A DNA stretch of 64,000 nucleotides from Anabaena sp051781005 (GTDB lineage Bacteria; Cyanobacteriota; Cyanobacteriia; Cyanobacteriales; Nostocaceae): NCBI RefSeq assembly GCF_051781005.1, contig NZ_JBPWOA010000006.1, forward strand, positions 310,001 to 374,000. Direction: 5' to 3'. Under the pieces are notes generated by a model. The model was not told the origin of the DNA. It ran no database searches and worked only from the letters and a program-made list of their open reading frames with translations. Made by a program: the position numbers and the translations under genes. This document shows positions 16,579 through 23,634 of this stretch, one piece after another. Within the stretch, counting starts at the first letter, position 1; every line of letters starts with the position of its first letter.

Positions 16579-16921
16579 ACAATCTTAAGTTCCTAAAAAT
16601 TGGTTGCGGTTGATAAATCTCCCAATAGCAATTTTGGGATTTTCACAAAGAGTAGCTTTCTTGCAGAATCGTTAAGATTTTCAGAAACTTAACACTCTGT
16701 AAATATCGAATATATTGCGATCTCTTTGCAAGCCAACGCTGAAAATGTTGGTTCCAAAGTAGATTTTATCGTTTTTGAGGAGGGATATGCACAGCAGCTG
16801 TTGATGACAACTTGATGAGAGCAATGCACCTCTTCTATAAAAAAAGTAACATAGTCGAGAGATAGATTTCATCAAAAACGTGGCAACTGGACAGTTAGAG
16901 CTAATTTGGGTTGAGGTGAAC
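16579..16921. other. Divergent promoter region between petB and ctpA
   Basis: A 343-base gap between the divergent petB and ctpA starts. It must carry both promoters. It is AT-rich next to petB; a GGAGGG at 16780-16785 and the GAGG ribosome site of ctpA at 16913-16916 are seen. I cannot place -35/-10 elements with confidence and see no other gene. Confidence 0.5.
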
Positions 16922-18157
16922 ATGAATAAAAAGGTTTTTAGGTGGGGATTTTCCTTACTATTGGGTTTTTGCTTGATTTTTGGCGCATTCATCTCACCAG
17001 CGATCGCTTTGACTCAGGAGCAAAAGCTGGTTTCTGAGGTGTGGCGAATTGTAAATCGCTCTTATCTGGATGAGACGTTTAATCATCAAAACTGGTCTGA
17101 TGTGCGGCAACAGGCTCTAAAGAAGCCGCTGCTAAATGACCAGGCAGCATACACGGCTATTCAGAAGATGCTGAAAAGCCTTGATGATCCTTTTACTAGG
17201 TTTCTAGACCCAGAGCAGTACCGCAGTTTGCAAGTTAATACTTCTGGTGAACTGACGGGTGTGGGTTTACAAATTGCCCTCAATCCCCAAACGGGTATTT
17301 TGGAGGTAATTACACCTATTGAGGGTTCGCCGGCAGAGAAAGCTGGGTTAAGACCACGCGATCGCATTTTGAAGATTGAAGGATTATCTACAGAAAATCT
17401 CACTCTTGATGAAGCTGCTTCTCGAATGCGTGGCCCTATCGGTAGTGTGGTATCACTTTTGATTGGCCGAGAGGGAGAAACAGACCAGGAATTTATTTTG
17501 ATGCGCGATCGCATTGAACTTAATCCTGTTGTAGCTGATTTGCGTTTATCCCCCCAAGGAAAACCCATTGGCTACCTCCGTCTGACTCAATTTAATGCTA
17601 ATGCGGCTATGGAGTTAGCACACGCTATTTCTAGTTTAGAAAAAAAAGGCGCGGTTGCCTATATTCTCGATTTGCGAAATAATCCAGGGGGTTTATTACA
17701 AGCAGGAATTGAAGTGGCGCGTCAGTGGTTAGATTCTGGCACAATTGTCTACACAGTCAATCGTCAAGGGATTCAGGGCAATTTTGAAGCCTCTGGACAA
17801 GCCTTAACACCAGACCCATTAGTGATATTGGTAAATCAAGGGACTGCTAGTGCTAGTGAGATTCTGGCCGGTGCGCTGCAAGATAATGGTCGCGCCCAGT
17901 TAGTAGGTGAAACTACCTTTGGTAAAGGTCTAATTCAATCGTTATTTGAATTATCCGATGGTTCTGGATTGGCAGTGACAATTGCTAAATATGAAACTCC
18001 CAACCATCGAGACATTAACAAACTAGGCATTAAGCCAGACACAGTAATTACCCAAACACCAATCACCCGTGACCAAATTGCCACAGAAGCAGATAGCCAA
18101 TATCAAGCCGCTGTAGAATTGTTGACTAAAAATTTGGTTGTCGCAGAGAAGGAATGA
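16922..18157 (+). CDS. ctpA: Carboxyl-terminal processing protease (S41 family)
   Basis: A 411-residue lumenal/periplasmic protease of the CtpA family, which trims the C-terminal extension of the photosystem II D1 precursor. A signal peptide (about 1-29, ending SPAIA) is followed by a PDZ domain (about 105-185, GVGLQIAL ... AGLRPRDRILKIEG) and the S41 catalytic core, with the Ser in NQGTASASEILAGAL (about 307-321) and the Lys in TFGKGLIQ. The frame opens at a GTG at 16880; the ATG at 16922 has GAGG five bases upstream and starts the signal peptide, so it is chosen. Divergent from petBD, which is a conserved cyanobacterial neighbourhood. Specific D1 processing (CtpA rather than CtpB or CtpC) is inferred. 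Confidence 0.9.
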   Translation: MNKKVFRWGFSLLLGFCLIFGAFISPAIALTQEQKLVSEVWRIVNRSYLDETFNHQNWSDVRQQALKKPLLNDQAAYTAIQKMLKSLDDPFTRFLDPEQYRSLQVNTSGELTGVGLQIALNPQTGILEVITPIEGSPAEKAGLRPRDRILKIEGLSTENLTLDEAASRMRGPIGSVVSLLIGREGETDQEFILMRDRIELNPVVADLRLSPQGKPIGYLRLTQFNANAAMELAHAISSLEKKGAVAYILDLRNNPGGLLQAGIEVARQWLDSGTIVYTVNRQGIQGNFEASGQALTPDPLVILVNQGTASASEILAGALQDNGRAQLVGETTFGKGLIQSLFELSDGSGLAVTIAKYETPNHRDINKLGIKPDTVITQTPITRDQIATEADSQYQAAVELLTKNLVVAEKE

Positions 18158-18190
18158 TGGAGAGGAGAGGTGAAGCAGAAGGAAAATTCC

Positions 18191-18253
18191 TACTCAATAC
18201 TCAATACTCGGTACTCAATACTCGGTACTCGGTACTCACTACTCAATACTCAG
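18191..18253. repeat. Heptamer tandem repeat, nine units
   Basis: Nine consecutive TACTCNN units (TACTCAA, TACTCGG, TACTCAC and TACTCAG variants) between 18191 and 18253. The tract runs through the stop codon of the minus-strand metallo-hydrolase-like gene, so its last codons (Ala-Glu-Tyr-stop) are repeat-encoded. Confidence 0.85.
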
Positions 18254-18995
18254 CACTGACTAATCGCTGATAAGCTTGGTCTATAAAGTGTTTGCCTCGA
18301 AGGAAACCGATGTTCCCGCCGGGGCAAATGTATTGTAGAGTTTCTGGTGTAAAGCGATCGCACAAAGTTTGAACACTTTTTAGTTGTCTAGGCCAGTGAA
18401 AGGTTTTTGCTGTGCGTAATGGTACAGGTTCACCTTGCAAGTTGGGGACTAAATGCCGTCCCGAAAACAGAACTCCCCCAAATTCACGATAATATAGACA
18501 TGAGGAGCCTGGAGAATGTCCAGGTGTCCAGAGAACTTGTGTGGTGGTATCAAGAGTAAATTCTTGACCGAAGGTAGTGACATTTAAGCCAGGTAATAAA
18601 TAAGCTTCTTGCTCTTGAATGAGAATCTCACAATCAAGGGCTTGTTGAATTTCTGATGTTTTACCAATAGCACCACGATGAGTGATGAACAACCAACGTA
18701 CACCTTTCTCTGTTTGTGTAGTTTGCCCCAGGCATTCCCAAAAATTCTGATTAATTTGCTCTAAAGACGGGCAGTCAATGAGAATATTACCTTCATTTCT
18801 TACAATAAGATAAGAAGTTCCTCCTAATGTATCTCGATTTGGTGGAAAGGCAAAAATTTTGTTGATGCCCAAGTCGGTAGATGCTGATTCTGTTTCAGTT
18901 GAACTAGAAAGGATTTCTCCTACTGGCATTTGACCAGAAAGTACAGTCTGTGGAGGCTTAATTGTATGACTTGGTTGTTGAGGTGCAGGAGACAT
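18243..18995 (-). CDS. Metallo-beta-lactamase-fold protein with degenerate active site
   Basis: A 250-residue protein. The fold is shown by the strand pattern GGTSYLIVRNEGNILIDCPS, by LFITHRGAIGK at the position of the usual THxHxDH zinc motif, by TPGHSPGSSCLYYRE with the third His, and by GVLFSGRHLVPN at the GDxL position. The main zinc motif keeps only its first His; the second His, the Asp and the third His are Arg-Gly-Ala-Ile-Gly-Lys instead, and the bridging Asp is Arg. It is thus unlikely to be a normal two-zinc hydrolase and may bind a ligand or nucleic acid. The first 40 residues are Pro/Ser-rich and disordered. Its stop lies in a heptamer repeat. Confidence 0.8.
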   Translation of the reverse strand: MSPAPQQPSHTIKPPQTVLSGQMPVGEILSSSTETESASTDLGINKIFAFPPNRDTLGGTSYLIVRNEGNILIDCPSLEQINQNFWECLGQTTQTEKGVRWLFITHRGAIGKTSEIQQALDCEILIQEQEAYLLPGLNVTTFGQEFTLDTTTQVLWTPGHSPGSSCLYYREFGGVLFSGRHLVPNLQGEPVPLRTAKTFHWPRQLKSVQTLCDRFTPETLQYICPGGNIGFLRGKHFIDQAYQRLVSAEY

Positions 18996-19286
18996 AAATC
19001 AAAGGATTACAAAATCAAGAATTCTGATTTCGTGGTAGGTCTCTTTAATTAGGAGTACTGCTACCTGAAGAGAATTTTTGGGGGGAAGGCGTTTTCAATG
19101 TACAGAATAACCCATATCCATCAGGGAAAAGGAGTTAAGAAGTTAAGAAATAATTCACAAGCAGAAATTTTCCAGCTTCTGTGTTCCTACTTCCTTGATC
19201 ATGAACTCCTGTTTGCGTCAGCGTCTTGGCAGGAAATAGCAAGGCAGTCCTGAACTACTTTTTTTGTCCAAATTAGTGAACATAAC

Positions 19287-20765
19287 ATGGCATTTTGGTT
19301 TCTTCTCTTACTGGGTCTAGCTACTTATCTCATAGTGCAGCGCAGCGTTGCTCATATCACCAGGACACCAGTGTGGTTATTGTGGCTGGTATTAATGACA
19401 CCTGCATTGATCTTAAGCGGTTGGACTTTGATTTATGGCACAAAACAACCACCTCCACCAGGGCTGATTATCTGGCCTTTGGTAGTTTCTCTGCTGCTAT
19501 ACTGGTTTTTATTTCTGTCAGGGCGTAGAGTACCAGGAGATACCCAGACTCAAGACCAAATGACAGGATTACAATCAGCTAATCACCCTACCTCCGAACC
19601 ATCACCAGTGCGTCCCATTGAGCCGGCAGAAGAAACTAATCTGCGAAATTGTTTTCCTTGGTCTGTATACTACCTACAAAACATTGAGTATCGACCCCAA
19701 GCAGTGATTTGTCGCGGTCAGTTGCGAACTACGGCCAATCAAGCCTATCACCAGATTAAAACAAATATTGAAGGGCTATTTGGCGATCGCTTTTTGGTGA
19801 TATTTCAAGAAGGTATGAATGATAAACCCTTCTTTGTACTTGTTCCCAATTCCCAAGCTGCTAAACAAAATACAAACCGCGCTTCAGAAAATTTAACTCA
19901 AGCCGCAGTAGCCCTTTCACTGTTGTTACTAACTTTATTCACCACCACCTTAATCGGCTCGCAAATTGCTGGGGTGGAATTAACGAAACTCAAATCTGAC
20001 CTCACTCTACTCACAAATGGTTTACCCTACGCCTTAGGACTAATCACCATCTTGGGTATCCATGAACTTGGTCACTATTTCACGGCTCGATTCCATAAAA
20101 TTCGCTCGACCCTGCCTTATTTTATCCCTGTGCCTTTTTTCTTAGGAACTTTTGGCGCATTTATTCAAATGCGTAGTCCTATTCCCCACCGCAAAGCGTT
20201 ATTTGATGTCAGTATTGCTGGTCCGATTGCTGGTTTTATCGCCACTTTACCACTACTTATCTGGGGTTTAGCTCATTCGGAAGTAGTACCTTTGAGCGAA
20301 AAAATGGGACTGTTAAACCCCAATGCCCTTAATCCCAAATATTCAATTTTATTAGCATTACTTTCAAAATTAGCCTTGGGAAGTGAATTAACCGCCCAAT
20401 CTGCCTTGAATTTACACCCCGTAGCAGTAGCTGGATTTTTAGGACTGATTGTCACAGCATTAAATTTGATGCCCGTGGGACAACTTGATGGAGGTCATAT
20501 TGTCCATGCCATGTTTGGACAACGCACCGCAGTTGTCATTGGTCAAATCGCTCGTTTGTTGTTACTCATGCTGTCTTTTATCCGTAGAGAATTTCTGTTG
20601 TGGGCAATTCTGTTATTATTTATTCCCTTAATTGATGAACCAGCGCTGAACGATGTCACAGAACTGGATAACGGACGTGATATTTTGGGATTAAGTGCGA
20701 TCGCTTTATTATTAATAATAATCCTGCCACTACCTCAATTCTTAGCTCGTGTGTTGCAGATTTAG
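19287..20765 (+). CDS. Site-2 protease family membrane metalloprotease (EGY-like)
   Basis: A 492-residue intramembrane zinc protease of family M50. Two N-terminal helices (about 3-17 and 29-48) and a third (about 61-73) come before a soluble domain with the RGQLRTTANQAYHQI segment, comparable to the GNLR region of plant EGY proteins. The catalytic helix carries HELGH (about 256-260, in LGIHELGHYFTARF), and the second motif is NLMPVGQLDGGH, supplying the Asp ligand. Further helices follow to the end. Site-2 proteases release membrane-bound regulators or trim peptides; plant EGY homologues act in chloroplast development. It is divergent from the degenerate metallo-fold protein and has no adjacent anti-sigma gene. 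Confidence 0.92.
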   Translation: MAFWFLLLLGLATYLIVQRSVAHITRTPVWLLWLVLMTPALILSGWTLIYGTKQPPPPGLIIWPLVVSLLLYWFLFLSGRRVPGDTQTQDQMTGLQSANHPTSEPSPVRPIEPAEETNLRNCFPWSVYYLQNIEYRPQAVICRGQLRTTANQAYHQIKTNIEGLFGDRFLVIFQEGMNDKPFFVLVPNSQAAKQNTNRASENLTQAAVALSLLLLTLFTTTLIGSQIAGVELTKLKSDLTLLTNGLPYALGLITILGIHELGHYFTARFHKIRSTLPYFIPVPFFLGTFGAFIQMRSPIPHRKALFDVSIAGPIAGFIATLPLLIWGLAHSEVVPLSEKMGLLNPNALNPKYSILLALLSKLALGSELTAQSALNLHPVAVAGFLGLIVTALNLMPVGQLDGGHIVHAMFGQRTAVVIGQIARLLLLMLSFIRREFLLWAILLLFIPLIDEPALNDVTELDNGRDILGLSAIALLLIIILPLPQFLARVLQI

Positions 20766-20830
20766 AACAACTCTCCGTGGTTCATTTACTTAAAAATTGG
20801 GCGTTGCATAATTGCGGAATAAATTATGTT

Positions 20831-20890
20831 TCGCGCACCAGCGCAGCGAAGCACGAAAGTGCATTAGACGCAAAGAGGCAAAGCCACAAA
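20831..20890. repeat. GC-rich dispersed repeat remnants
   Basis: A patch of short units (CGCGCACCAGCGCAGCGAAGC, GCACGAAAGTGC, GACGCAAAGAGGCAAAG) unlike the AT-rich surroundings, of the same type as the CGCAAAG repeats elsewhere in the window. The 179-base gap holds no gene. Confidence 0.5.
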
Positions 20891-20944
20891 GTTTGAAATT
20901 TTGTTACCGACAAACTTACTCATCGTCTAATTGCACACCTTCAA

Positions 20945-21151
20945 TTAGTTTATTAGTTTATGAGTAGCTTCAGACATTTCTGTGGTATGGGCTTGCAGCG
21001 TATTATTTTTTAAGGCTTCTGTAGTTGCAAAATCGAGAAATAGCCGCATTAATAGGGAGTCTTTTGCATCTTCATCATCACACGATTGCTGTATCTGGGG
21101 ATAAAACCTCAATCCAACCATCTGCATTTGCAAACTGGGGATGTTCACCAT
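20945..21151 (-). CDS. Small hypothetical protein
   Basis: A 68-residue frame from an ATG at 21151 (preceded in frame by a GTG at 21160). The sequence MVNIPSLQMQMVGLRFYPQ, then an acidic patch SCDDEDAKD and helical remainder LLMRLFLDFATTEAL, has plausible protein composition and no transmembrane segment. It is divergent from the GH13 gene with only 52 bases between starts. I do not recognise a family and cannot exclude a chance frame. Confidence 0.4.
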   Translation of the reverse strand: MVNIPSLQMQMVGLRFYPQIQQSCDDEDAKDSLLMRLFLDFATTEALKNNTLQAHTTEMSEATHKLIN

Positions 21152-21203
21152 AAAAATCACGTCATACTCTATATGTGTACTAATGGAGTAAAAGACAAAA
21201 TTT

Positions 21204-22649
21204 ATGCAAATTCAAACACCAGACTGGGTTAAACACGCTGTTTTCTATCAAATTTTTCCTGATAGATTCGCTAGAAGCAAACAACCACGCAAACGTTTAT
21301 TAAATGAAGCGCGTTGGGAAGATTGGGAAGCAATGCCAACCCTCCAAGGTTATAAAGGTGGGGATTTGTGGGGCATATTGGAACAATTAGACTATATCCA
21401 AAGTTTAGGAATTAACGCCATTTACTTCACACCCATCTTTCAATCTGCAAGTAATCACCGCTATCACACCCATGATTATTATCAAGTTGATCCACTTTTG
21501 GGAGGTAATGAAGCTTTTAAAGAATTACTAGATGCAGCCCATCAGCGAAATATAAAAGTTGTGTTAGATGGAGTATTCAATCATTCTAGTCGGGGCTTTT
21601 TCTTCTTTCATGATGTTTTAGAAAATGGACCCCATTCTCCTTGGGTAAATTGGTTTAAAATTCACGGCTGGCCGCTTGCACCCTACACCGGTGATTTACC
21701 TGCAAACTATGAAGGTTGGGCAGGACTTCGCTCTTTACCAGTATTTAATCATGATAACCCAGAAGTACGGGAATACATCATGGAAATTGCCGAATATTGG
21801 ATTAAATTTGGCATTGATGGTTGGCGTTTAGATGTACCTTTTGAAATTAAAACTCCTGGATTTTGGCAAGAATTTCGCCAACGGGTCAAAGCTATTAATC
21901 CAGATGCTTATATCGTCGGTGAAGTGTGGGGAGATTCCCGTGAATGGTTAGATGGAACCCAATTTGATGGAGTGATGAATTATTTATTTGCTGGGCTAAC
22001 TATTGCCTTTACCGCAGGCGACAGAGTAGATTTAGAACAGGTACAAGGCCGTGATTATCAACCCTCTCCACCATTATTTGCGGCTGAATACGCTGCTAAA
22101 ATCAAAGAATTACTAGCACTTTATCCTTGGGAAATTCAACTAACACAACTTAATTTGCTCGCAAGTCACGATACAGCTAGATTAATTACCATTGCTGGTG
22201 GTGATATCCCAAGTGCAGAATTAGCAACTTTACTTTTACTCACTTTCCCCGGTGCATCTAGTATTTATTATGGTGATGAAGTCGGTTTACCAGGTGCATT
22301 AGATCCAGATTCGCGTCGAGGTTTTCCTTTAGAAGCAAATTGGAACTTAGAAATTCTTGATACGCACAAAAAATTAATTTCTCTACGTCAAAAATATCAA
22401 GCTTTGCGTATTGGGGATTATCAAATTCTTTATGCACAGGGAACGCTGTATATATTTGCGCGAACCTTGGGAACTGAGGAATTAATTATTGCTGTGAATG
22501 TGGGTACAGCAACTGCAACGGGTAATGTAGATTGTAGCGGTTTACAAACTCAACCTGATCAAATTTTATTTGGTACTGGGGAAATTGAATGCAATGGTGA
22601 AGAGATTTGTTTAACCATTCCCCCCCGTACTGGTTGCATTTTAGGTTAA
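21204..22649 (+). CDS. GH13 alpha-amylase family glucosidase (neopullulanase/cyclomaltodextrinase-like)
   Basis: A 481-residue cytoplasmic enzyme with no signal peptide that starts directly at the catalytic barrel (WVKHAVFYQIFPDRF). The four GH13 regions are seen: DGVFNHS, DGWRLDVP with nucleophile Asp210, VGEVWGD with acid/base Glu240 and LLASHDTARL with His322-Asp323. A short all-beta C-terminal domain follows. QIFPDRF and GDLWGILEQLDYIQSLG place it in the neopullulanase/cyclomaltodextrinase/alpha-glucosidase branch, which cleaves short maltodextrins, here probably from glycogen. No N-terminal carbohydrate-binding domain is present. Confidence 0.93.
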   Translation: MQIQTPDWVKHAVFYQIFPDRFARSKQPRKRLLNEARWEDWEAMPTLQGYKGGDLWGILEQLDYIQSLGINAIYFTPIFQSASNHRYHTHDYYQVDPLLGGNEAFKELLDAAHQRNIKVVLDGVFNHSSRGFFFFHDVLENGPHSPWVNWFKIHGWPLAPYTGDLPANYEGWAGLRSLPVFNHDNPEVREYIMEIAEYWIKFGIDGWRLDVPFEIKTPGFWQEFRQRVKAINPDAYIVGEVWGDSREWLDGTQFDGVMNYLFAGLTIAFTAGDRVDLEQVQGRDYQPSPPLFAAEYAAKIKELLALYPWEIQLTQLNLLASHDTARLITIAGGDIPSAELATLLLLTFPGASSIYYGDEVGLPGALDPDSRRGFPLEANWNLEILDTHKKLISLRQKYQALRIGDYQILYAQGTLYIFARTLGTEELIIAVNVGTATATGNVDCSGLQTQPDQILFGTGEIECNGEEICLTIPPRTGCILG

Positions 22650-22891
22650 ATATCGAAATGTCGGTGAAAGCGATTGTCAATTTGATCAGTTTTTTGCTGA
22701 TTACAAGTTAAGCAGAGAGTTTGTAAATTACTAATATCGTTTTTACCACCACGCGACAAAGGGATAATATGATCAATGCTGAGGTTAGTTTCTTGGGAAG
22801 TTTTACCACAACTTTGACATTGATATTTATCCCTTTGGAAAACGTAGGTTCTGACTGCTGGGGGTATGGCGATACGTGGGGTTTTGTTCAT
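22646..22891 (-). CDS. HNH endonuclease
   Basis: An 81-residue stand-alone HNH nuclease. The zinc-binding CQSCG and CLTCN pairs flank the core LSIDHIIPLSRGGKNDISNLQ, with the catalytic His in IDHI and the Asn in SNLQ. This is the McrA-like minimal type common in cyanobacteria. Its last four bases overlap the convergent stop of the GH13 gene. No associated mobile intron was recognised; role unknown. Confidence 0.92.
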   Translation of the reverse strand: MNKTPRIAIPPAVRTYVFQRDKYQCQSCGKTSQETNLSIDHIIPLSRGGKNDISNLQTLCLTCNQQKTDQIDNRFHRHFDI

Positions 22892-22897
22892 GTTTTT

Positions 22898-22927
22898 ATC
22901 TCACGCAAAGGCGCAAAGACGCAAAGG
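22898..22927. repeat. CGCAAAGG-type tandem repeat
   Basis: ATCTCACGCAAAGG followed by CGCAAAGACGCAAAGG, made of 8-9-base units. Same family as 32137, 33498, 42281, 44867 and 60074. It lies immediately beyond the end of a truncated dynamin-like gene. Confidence 0.75.
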
Positions 22928-22933
22928 TAAGAG

Positions 22934-23035
22934 TTATGATGTAGCATCGTTTATCATTCGACGTAAATCTTCAAGGGGTGATTCTGGTTCTTTAATTTCT
23001 GGTTTGTTAGGACAAAATTCTAGAGAAATTTTCAT
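22934..23035 (-). pseudogene. Small frame after the truncated GTPase, possible leftover of the same gene
   Basis: A 33-residue frame (starts MKISLEFCPNKPEIKEPE, ends MINDATS). Its ATG overlaps the stop of the dynamin-like frame as ATGA, which could be read either as translational coupling or as a frameshifted remnant. It has no recognisable domain and is followed by a CGCAAAGG repeat. Confidence 0.3.
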
Positions 23036-23580
23036 TCTAAATTTTCCTTCTTGCCAATGCGATCGCGGTTTGTTACATATCCTTCTAATAACAAAATTAA
23101 CGCTTTTGCTTGTTTTCCCCGTTCTGATTTACTCTCTCCACCTTCCTGTTGAATAATTACCATACAACCTTGACGCAATAAATCAATTACATCAGATTGA
23201 TTAATATTTTCTACTGTATTAAATCCCAATTGCTGACACAAAGAAACCGCTTGTTCCCGAACTTCTACTTCACTCAAAAATGTTAAAACAACTCTTTCTG
23301 AATCTGCTGGTGCATATTCAATTTTGCATTCTGTACCAGTTGCGTGTCCTTCTGCACTATATAATAATTCTCTCTCTAAAAGTGCATTAATCAACATTGA
23401 TTTACCCGCACTAAAAGCACCTGCAAACACAATTTCAAATTTCGGAGAAATTGCTTTATCCAAAGATATTTGCACAGATGTAATATCTTGAGAACGCAAA
23501 GCCGCTTCTTGGTGCAACAGTTGTAAAATAGATTCAACTTGAGTTTGTAATTGCTGGCACTGAGGCGCTAAACTTGACAT
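23032..23580 (-). pseudogene. Truncated dynamin-like GTPase, N-terminal part only
   Basis: The 182-residue frame opens like bacterial dynamin-like proteins: a helical lead, then the P-loop FAGAFSAGKSMLINALL (about 52-68), the switch I region GHATGTECKIEY and a helical insert, reaching EGYVTNRDRIGKKENLE. It stops there, before the G3 (DxPG) and G4 motifs and before all stalk and membrane-binding regions; full-length relatives have about 600-800 residues. It therefore cannot be a working GTPase as it stands. The 3' side meets a short leftover frame and a dispersed repeat, pointing to a deletion. A regulatory short form is possible but less likely. Confidence 0.7.
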
Positions 23581-23634
23581 AATAAGTAGTAAACAATGTT
23601 TATAGGTATTGTAATACTACTTATTGCAATTTAG

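Noticed and set aside
18191..18260. Tandem array considered as CRISPR
   Set aside because: Units are 7 bases with no spacers, no longer direct repeat and no cas genes nearby; it is a heptamer repeat tract.
22866..23156. 96-codon + strand frame across the HNH start and the truncated GTPase
   Set aside because: It begins in the HNH gene and reads through a CGCAAAGG repeat; composition suggests a chance frame.
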